NCBI RefSeq assembly: GCF_900176515.1
Contig: NZ_FWXV01000002.1
Coordinates: 1,178,001-1,242,000 of the forward strand
Length of the DNA: 64,000 bases
Direction of reading: 5' to 3'
Source: Kibdelosporangium aridum
Lineage (GTDB): Bacteria; Actinomycetota; Actinomycetes; Mycobacteriales; Pseudonocardiaceae
A model generated the notes under the pieces. The model ran no database searches, had not been told where the DNA came from, and was given only the letters and a program-made list of their open reading frames with translations. Position 1 is the stretch's first letter, and the number at the start of each line of letters is the position of its first letter. Shown here one piece after another: positions 59,352 through 64,000 of the stretch. Position numbers and translations under genes: made by a program.

Positions 59352-60731
59352 CGTTGTCACGCGTGTGGCTTGGGCGAGGTGCAGCCACTCGTTGGGGACG
59401 TGGGCATTGCTGTCCGCGCCGAGTGCGCCGGTGACCACGAATTGGGCTTGCGGGTAGGTCTCTGCCAGCAGGCCCATGAACGGGATCGAGCCGCCGAGTC
59501 CGACCGTTCCCCATGGGGCGTCGAACACCGTCTTGCTCACGTCGTCCAGCGTGGCCTGCAGCCAGGGTGCGGTTTCCGGGGCGTCCCAGCCGTCGGCCAG
59601 GTCCGGTCGGCCCAGTTCGACCTGTGCGCCATAGGGGACGTCTGTGGTCAGGGCCTTCTTCACCGCGGCAAGGGCTGCTGCCGAGTCCGCGGTCGGTGGC
59701 AGGCGGAAGCTCAGCGACAGCGTTGTGTACGGCCGCAGCACGTTGCCCGCGTCGAGTGGTTCGGGCAGGCCGGAGGCGCCGATCACCGAGAGCGTCGGGC
59801 GCCAGCTGCTGTTGAGCACCAGCTCGAGGTCCTGGTCCGACACCTGGCGCACGCCCGAGGCCATCGGGAACGCGGTCCCGACCGTCCCTGCCGCGGCTTG
59901 CGCGCTTGTCCTGGCTTCTTCCCTGCGGTGCGCGGGGATTTCCACGTTCAGCTCGGGCAGCAGGATCTCGCCGGTCGTCGAGTCCTCGATCCGGTCGAGC
60001 AGGGCCCGCAGCACCCGGAACGAACTCGGCACGATCCCGCTCGCCAGCCCCGAGTGCACGCCGGCGTCGAGCACGCGCACGGTCACGTCCACCGACACCA
60101 AGCCGCGCAACGAAGTCGTGAGCCACAGCCGGGAGTAGTCGTTGCCGCCGGAGTCCAGGCAAACCACCAGGGTCACGTCGCCGAGGCGGTCGCGCAGGTG
60201 CGTCAGGTACGCCGCGAGGTCAGGGCTGCCGGACTCCTCGCACGTCTCCAGCAGGATCACGCACCGAGCGTGTGAACCGCCTGCGGCCTTGAGAGCCTCG
60301 ATCGCAGCCGTGGCTGCGTAACCGGAGTAACCGTCGTCCGCCGCGCCACGTCCGTAGAGCCGGCCGTCGCGGAGGACCGGGGTCCACGGTCCAAGGCCCT
60401 CGGCCCAACCGCCGACAGGCGGCTGCTTGTCCAAGTGTCCGTAAAGCACGACTGTGCCTGCGTCCTCGGCGCCTGGCGTGGCTGGGATGTCCACCATCAC
60501 CACTGGCGTCAGGCCATCCAGCCGCACTGTCTCGACGGTCGCGCCTGGCAGGTTGCGGGCGGTGATCCACTTGCTGACGTGCGCGACCGCGTCGTCCAGA
60601 TGTCCGTTGGCTGCCCATTCGGGGTCGAAGACGGGCGACAGCGCGGGGATCGTGACCAGCTCCGACAGGCTGGGGAGGATCTCCTCGTCCCAGAGCCTGC
60701 CGACGGTCGAGTTCAGGGTGTTGTGCTCCAC
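59313..60731 (-). CDS. M20/CNDP-type metallopeptidase
   Basis: A 472-residue protein with the M20 dimetal signature: LYGHLDKQP (His/Asp), GRGAADDGYSGYAA (bridging Asp), ETCEESGSPD (general-base Glu and metal Glu) and a C-terminal GSIPFMGLL with DSNAHVPNEWL (metal His). The middle part (about 215-350) is the dimerisation domain. It probably acts as an intracellular dipeptidase or carboxypeptidase. Its 3' end overlaps the endonuclease V gene by 39 bp. Confidence 0.92.
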   Translation of the reverse strand: MEHNTLNSTVGRLWDEEILPSLSELVTIPALSPVFDPEWAANGHLDDAVAHVSKWITARNLPGATVETVRLDGLTPVVMVDIPATPGAEDAGTVVLYGHLDKQPPVGGWAEGLGPWTPVLRDGRLYGRGAADDGYSGYAATAAIEALKAAGGSHARCVILLETCEESGSPDLAAYLTHLRDRLGDVTLVVCLDSGGNDYSRLWLTTSLRGLVSVDVTVRVLDAGVHSGLASGIVPSSFRVLRALLDRIEDSTTGEILLPELNVEIPAHRREEARTSAQAAAGTVGTAFPMASGVRQVSDQDLELVLNSSWRPTLSVIGASGLPEPLDAGNVLRPYTTLSLSFRLPPTADSAAALAAVKKALTTDVPYGAQVELGRPDLADGWDAPETAPWLQATLDDVSKTVFDAPWGTVGLGGSIPFMGLLAETYPQAQFVVTGALGADSNAHVPNEWLHLAQATRVTTSVAHILNAHATR

Positions 60732-61094
60732 CCCTCGATCCTGTCACGACTCTCGGCGTGGTCCAGATCACATTCGACCCCGGCGTTTGTCCGCTGAGCG
60801 AGACCTCGTCACCGCGCCGAAGGTGCTCTGGCGTGCGCGACCGATGTGCTCGCTAGGCACCCCGACCTTCGGTGTTCCTACCATTTTGCCTGTTCAGGAC
60901 CATTTCGACATGGATAACTACGCGCGGCTGACTCACCAGATCAGGCGACGGCATGCCAGGATGGATATCGACAGCCCGTCAATGCCGACCGCCGCTGTCC
61001 GCCTTCCAACCCGAGGTGGCGGTGCGCGACCGGAGTGGCCGCCAGGCGCCGTCACAAGCGATGCCGTGGCCTCGAACACGAGGAGAAAAGCCGC
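60732..61094. other. 363-bp divergent intergenic region before the bkd operon
   Basis: Contains no convincing gene. An inverted repeat CCGAAGGT/ACCTTCGG (60817-60824 and 60865-60872) and an AT-rich patch around 60880-60920 (CCATTTTGCC, then GGATAACT) could form a promoter for the bkd operon. No Lrp/AsnC-type gene, frequently seen beside bkd clusters, lies here. Confidence 0.4.
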
Positions 61095-62303
61095 ATGTCG
61101 TCCCCAGAACAGTGGACGCACCCGGAGCCCGGAGGCGGTCCAGCCGCCACCGCGGCGAAGCCGACCCCAGAACAGGTGATCGCGGGTTTGCGTGCGACTA
61201 ACGAAGGTGGCGCGGAGCTCGTCGAGCTCCTGACGCCAGAGGGTGAGCGAGTAGCCAACCCCGAGTTCGACAAGTTCGTCGCCGACATCGGTGCCGAAGA
61301 GCTGCGCGGTCTGTACCGCGACATGGTCCTCGTCCGCCGCGCCGACCGTGAGGGCAACGCGCTGCAGCGGCAGGGCCAGCTCGGCATCTGGGTTCCGTTG
61401 CTCGGCCAGGAAGCCGCGCAGATCGGCGCGGGCCGCGCGTTGAAGCCGCAGGACATGGTCTTCCCCAGCTACCGCGAGCACGGCGTCGCGTGGTGCCGTG
61501 GCGTGAAGCCCGAACAGATCCTGGCGACCTTCCGCGGGACGCAGCACTCCGAGTGGGATCCAGTCGAGCACCGCTTCCACCCGTACACGATCGTGATCGG
61601 CAACCAGGTCGTGAACGCGACCGGGTACGCGATGGGCCAGAAGTTCGAGGGCAAGGTCGGCAACGAGCCGGACGCCGAGGCCACCATGGTCTTCTTCGGC
61701 GACGGCGCGACCAGCCAGGGTGACGTGCACGAAGGCTTCGTGTGGGCCGCGGTGTACGACGCTCCGGTCGTCTTCTACTGCCAGAACAACCAGTGGGCCA
61801 TCTCCGAGCCGACCGAGCGGCAGAGCCGGCTCCCGCTGTACCAGCGCGCCCGCGGTTACGGCTTCCCCGGCATCCGGGTTGACGGCAACGACGTGCTGGC
61901 GTGTCTCGCGGTGTCCCGCTGGGCGCTGGAGGAGTGCCGGTCGGGCAACGGCCCGGTGCTGATCGAGGCGTTCACCTACCGGATGGACGCACACACCACG
62001 TCCGACGACCCGACGCGCTACCGCCTGTCGGACGAGCTCGAGGCGTGGAAGCTGAAGGACCCGATCGAGCGGGTCCGGGTGCACCTGGTCCGCAGCGGCA
62101 TGGCCGAGCCGGAGTTCTTCGACGAGGTGCAGCTCGAAGCCGACCAGTTGGCCTCCGAGCTGCGGACGTACTGCTTCAACATGCCGGACCCGCCTGCCGA
62201 GCGGATCTTCTCCAAGGTCTACGCGGGCGGAAACCCGCTGCTGGAACGGGAACGCGACGAATACCTGGAGTACCTGGCCGGTTTCGAGGGGGGTGCGCAC
62301 TGA
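61095..62303 (+). CDS. bkdA: 2-oxoacid (branched-chain type) dehydrogenase E1 alpha
   Basis: A 402-residue E1 alpha subunit. Thiamine diphosphate binds at GDGATSQGDVHEGFVWAAVY followed by FYCQNNQWAIS, the canonical GDG-N-NN motif. The tail contains the phospho-loop-like MDAHTTSDDPTRYR. The N-terminal PEQVIAGLRATNEGGAELVELL extension is like mycobacterial and Streptomyces branched-chain E1 alpha (BkdA/PdhA). It decarboxylates branched-chain oxoacids and transfers the acyl group to E2. First of an operon with E1 beta and E2. The ATG at 61095 is chosen by a purine-rich AGGAG. Confidence 0.88.
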   Translation: MSSPEQWTHPEPGGGPAATAAKPTPEQVIAGLRATNEGGAELVELLTPEGERVANPEFDKFVADIGAEELRGLYRDMVLVRRADREGNALQRQGQLGIWVPLLGQEAAQIGAGRALKPQDMVFPSYREHGVAWCRGVKPEQILATFRGTQHSEWDPVEHRFHPYTIVIGNQVVNATGYAMGQKFEGKVGNEPDAEATMVFFGDGATSQGDVHEGFVWAAVYDAPVVFYCQNNQWAISEPTERQSRLPLYQRARGYGFPGIRVDGNDVLACLAVSRWALEECRSGNGPVLIEAFTYRMDAHTTSDDPTRYRLSDELEAWKLKDPIERVRVHLVRSGMAEPEFFDEVQLEADQLASELRTYCFNMPDPPAERIFSKVYAGGNPLLERERDEYLEYLAGFEGGAH

Positions 62304-62304
62304 A

Positions 62305-63324
62305 ATGGCGGCACCAGTGATGGATCCGAAGACGGCCGCTGCCGCGGCACCCACGAAACTGACCATGGGCAAGGCCATCAACATGGGCCTGCGCGCCGCG
62401 ATGGAGCGCGACCCCAAGGTGATCGTGATGGGCGAGGACGTCGGCAAGATGGGCGGCGTCTACCGGATCACCGACGGCCTGCAGAAGGATTTCGGTGAGC
62501 ATCGGGTGCTGGACACCCCGCTGGCCGAGTCGGGCATCGTCGGCACCGCGGTCGGCCTGGCCGTACGCGGCTTCCGGCCGGTGTGCGAGATCCAGTTCGA
62601 AGGCTTCATCTTCCCGGCGTTCGACCAGATCAACAGCCAGGTCGCCAAGCTGCACTACCGCACGCAGGGCATGCTCAAGGTGCCGCTGGTGATCCGGGTT
62701 CCGTTCGGTGGCGGTGTCGGTGCGGTCGAGCACCACTCCGAGTCGCCGGAGTCGCTGTTCGCGCACCTGCCCGGGGTGAAGGTCGTTTCCTGCTCGAACC
62801 CGGTCGACGCCTACTGGATGATCCAGCAGGCCATCGATTCCGACGACCCGGTGCTGTTCTTCGAGCCGAAGCGGCGCTACCACGAGAAAGCCGAGATCGA
62901 CTTCGACGCGACGCCGTACCCGTTGTGGCGTTCGCGGGTGGTCCGCCAGGGTTCGACCGCGACCCTCGCGGCTTATGGCCCGATGGTGAAGACCTGCCTG
63001 GACGCGGCGAACGCGGCCGCGGAGGACGGGCACGAGCTCGAGGTCATCGACCTGCGCACGTTGTCGCCGCTCGACCTGGACCCGGTGTTCGAGTCGGTGC
63101 GCCGCACCGGACACCTCGTCGTGGTCAGCGAGGCGCCGGGCGAGGTGTCGATCGCGTCCGAGATCGCCGACCGTGTGCAGCGCGAGTGCTTCTACTCGCT
63201 GGAAGCCCCCGTGCTCAAGGTGACCGGGTTCGACACGCCGTACCCGCCGTCCAAGGTGGAGGAGGAGTACCTCCCCGACCTTGACCGCGTGCTCGACGCC
63301 GTCGACCGATCGCTGGCGTGGTGA
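62305..63324 (+). CDS. bkdB: 2-oxoacid (branched-chain type) dehydrogenase E1 beta
   Basis: A 339-residue E1 beta subunit. Segments MGEDVGKMGGVYRITDGLQ, DTPLAESGIVGTAVGLAVRG and EIQFEGFIFPAFDQINSQVAK match the family, with the C-terminal transketolase domain from about 210. It completes the E1 thiamine site. The ATG at 62305 follows the E1 alpha stop by one base, and a GTG at 62293 is an alternative that overlaps it. Confidence 0.9.
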   Translation: MAAPVMDPKTAAAAAPTKLTMGKAINMGLRAAMERDPKVIVMGEDVGKMGGVYRITDGLQKDFGEHRVLDTPLAESGIVGTAVGLAVRGFRPVCEIQFEGFIFPAFDQINSQVAKLHYRTQGMLKVPLVIRVPFGGGVGAVEHHSESPESLFAHLPGVKVVSCSNPVDAYWMIQQAIDSDDPVLFFEPKRRYHEKAEIDFDATPYPLWRSRVVRQGSTATLAAYGPMVKTCLDAANAAAEDGHELEVIDLRTLSPLDLDPVFESVRRTGHLVVVSEAPGEVSIASEIADRVQRECFYSLEAPVLKVTGFDTPYPPSKVEEEYLPDLDRVLDAVDRSLAW

Positions 63325-63327
63325 GCC

Positions 63328-64000
63328 GTGCCTGACTACAAGCACTTCCCCCTTCCTGACGTCGGTGAAGGCCTTGTCGAGGCGGAGATCCTGACTTGGC
63401 ACGTGCAGCCGGGTTCGAAGGTCAAGGTCAACGACATCTTCGTGGAGATCGAGACGTCCAAGGCCGCCGTCGAGCTGCCCGCGCCCTACGAAGGCGTGGT
63501 CACCGAACTGCTGGCCCAGCCGGGTGAGACGGTCGCGGTCGGCACGCCGATCATCGTCTTCGACATCGACCCGGACGGTCCCGAGAAGCCCTCTTCGGAC
63601 AACGGGTCCGGGGGGACCAAGATCGGCGAGGAAAGCGCGGACGGCCGGATCCAGAGCCTGGTCGGCTACGGCCCGAAGACCGGTTCGGCGAAACGCCGTG
63701 CCCGCAAGGGTTCCGCACCCGCGCCGGTGGCTGCCTCGCAGCCCGAGCCGGTTGCGGCTCCGGCCGTTGCCGAGCCGGTCGCCGCGGCCGCGCCTGCCGG
63801 TGGCTACGTGCCGCTGGCCAAGCCGCCGGTACGCAAACTGGCCAAGGAACTCGGCGTCGACCTGCGCGCCCTGGCGGTCGAAGGCCAGGTCATCACGCGG
63901 GACGACGTCCAGCGCGCGGCCACGCCGGAGCCCGCCGCCGCGGTGGTCTCCTCGGGCGAACGGGAACGCCGTGTCCCGGTGCGCGGTGTCCGCAAGGCGA
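63328..64000 (+). CDS. bkdC: 2-oxoacid dehydrogenase E2, dihydrolipoyl acyltransferase (3' end outside window)
   Basis: The first 224 codons are visible. A lipoyl domain (about 5-80) has the lipoate lysine in EIETSKAAVEL. An Ala/Pro-rich linker (about 115-155) precedes a peripheral subunit-binding domain (PVRKLAKELGVDLRALAVEG, about 168-190). The acyltransferase domain is cut off. The GTG at 63328 lies 4 bp after the E1 beta stop. No gene for E3 (lipoamide dehydrogenase) is visible. Confidence 0.9.
   Translation, partial: MPDYKHFPLPDVGEGLVEAEILTWHVQPGSKVKVNDIFVEIETSKAAVELPAPYEGVVTELLAQPGETVAVGTPIIVFDIDPDGPEKPSSDNGSGGTKIGEESADGRIQSLVGYGPKTGSAKRRARKGSAPAPVAASQPEPVAAPAVAEPVAAAAPAGGYVPLAKPPVRKLAKELGVDLRALAVEGQVITRDDVQRAATPEPAAAVVSSGERERRVPVRGVRKA

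Noticed and set aside
60910..61179. Plus-strand frame overlapping the bkdA start
   Set aside because: It runs antiparallel in frame to the start of the E1 alpha gene, has mostly Pro/Arg/Ala codons, and the ATG at 61095 with AGGAG explains the region.
1..64000. Riboswitches
   Set aside because: I looked at all intergenic gaps above 100 bp and saw no conserved core of cobalamin, TPP, FMN, SAM or ydaO type. A covariance-model search was not possible.

Overview
The window is a high-GC actinobacterial chromosome segment, most likely from the order Pseudonocardiales (Amycolatopsis, Kibdelosporangium and Lentzea relatives). The lineage call is inferred from gene content: a dnaK-grpE-dnaJ-hspR operon with HAIR operators, EtfD- and FadE5-like beta-oxidation proteins close to the mycobacterial ones, an F420-type LLM oxidoreductase, a DUF6191 protein, very frequent GTG starts and ATGA/GTGA stop-start overlaps. 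No rRNA, CRISPR array, integrase or transposase gene is visible. One tRNA gene, tRNA-Gly(CCC), is present.

Layout. 0-3.1 kb: two MarR regulators, a PNPOx-like flavoprotein and a globin-reductase fusion. 3.2-7.6 kb: heat-shock operon with two HAIR sites. 7.6-13.9 kb: a DUF4097 lipoprotein, a GH65 phosphorylase with its beta-phosphoglucomutase, a secreted serine hydrolase, and an SMR pump coupled to a TetR regulator that appears to start at CTG. 14-18 kb: an EtfD-like electron-transfer protein, a methyltransferase, the 3' scrap of a disulfide oxidoreductase and a CDF metal exporter.

18.0-31.4 kb is the most distinctive block: a catabolic regulon marked by copies of the 10-bp palindrome TGGTATACCA at every promoter region. 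It comprises an alpha/beta hydrolase, an MFS transporter, a GntR/FCD regulator, two complete molybdenum-hydroxylase large subunits sharing one 2Fe-2S and one FAD subunit, a crotonase, an acyl-CoA ligase fused to an amidase-signature domain, an SDR without the usual Tyr/Lys pair, and a membrane-anchored CoxG-like protein. I infer uptake, hydroxylation, amide hydrolysis, CoA activation and beta-oxidation-like breakdown of an unidentified, probably nitrogen-containing (hetero)aromatic acid or amide.

31.4-45.5 kb is mostly housekeeping or conserved single genes: hydrolase, tRNA-Gly, dcd, a DUF11 surface protein, a phosphoribosyltransferase, a membrane diguanylate cyclase, an MFS exporter, DUF1707, a sodium/solute symporter, a SnoaL-like protein, an LLM oxidoreductase, DUF6191, an atypical LuxR regulator and FadE5. 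The EtfD and FadE5 genes, about 30 kb apart, carry the same TetR-type operator, suggesting co-regulated beta-oxidation electron flow.

45.5-46.5 kb is a gene-free stretch of nearly 1 kb filled with long hairpins. Two of them (about 145 bp each) are diverged copies of one element in opposite orientation, and this is the strongest candidate for an undescribed repeat or structured RNA. 46.5-60.7 kb holds a VanW-like protein, a GroES-like protein, an NHLRC2-type thioredoxin/NHL protein, small conserved genes, a large beta-solenoid membrane protein, a polar amino-acid ABC importer, an ADP-ribosylglycohydrolase, endonuclease V and an M20 peptidase. 61.1-64 kb starts a branched-chain 2-oxoacid dehydrogenase operon (E1alpha, E1beta, E2), cut by the window end.
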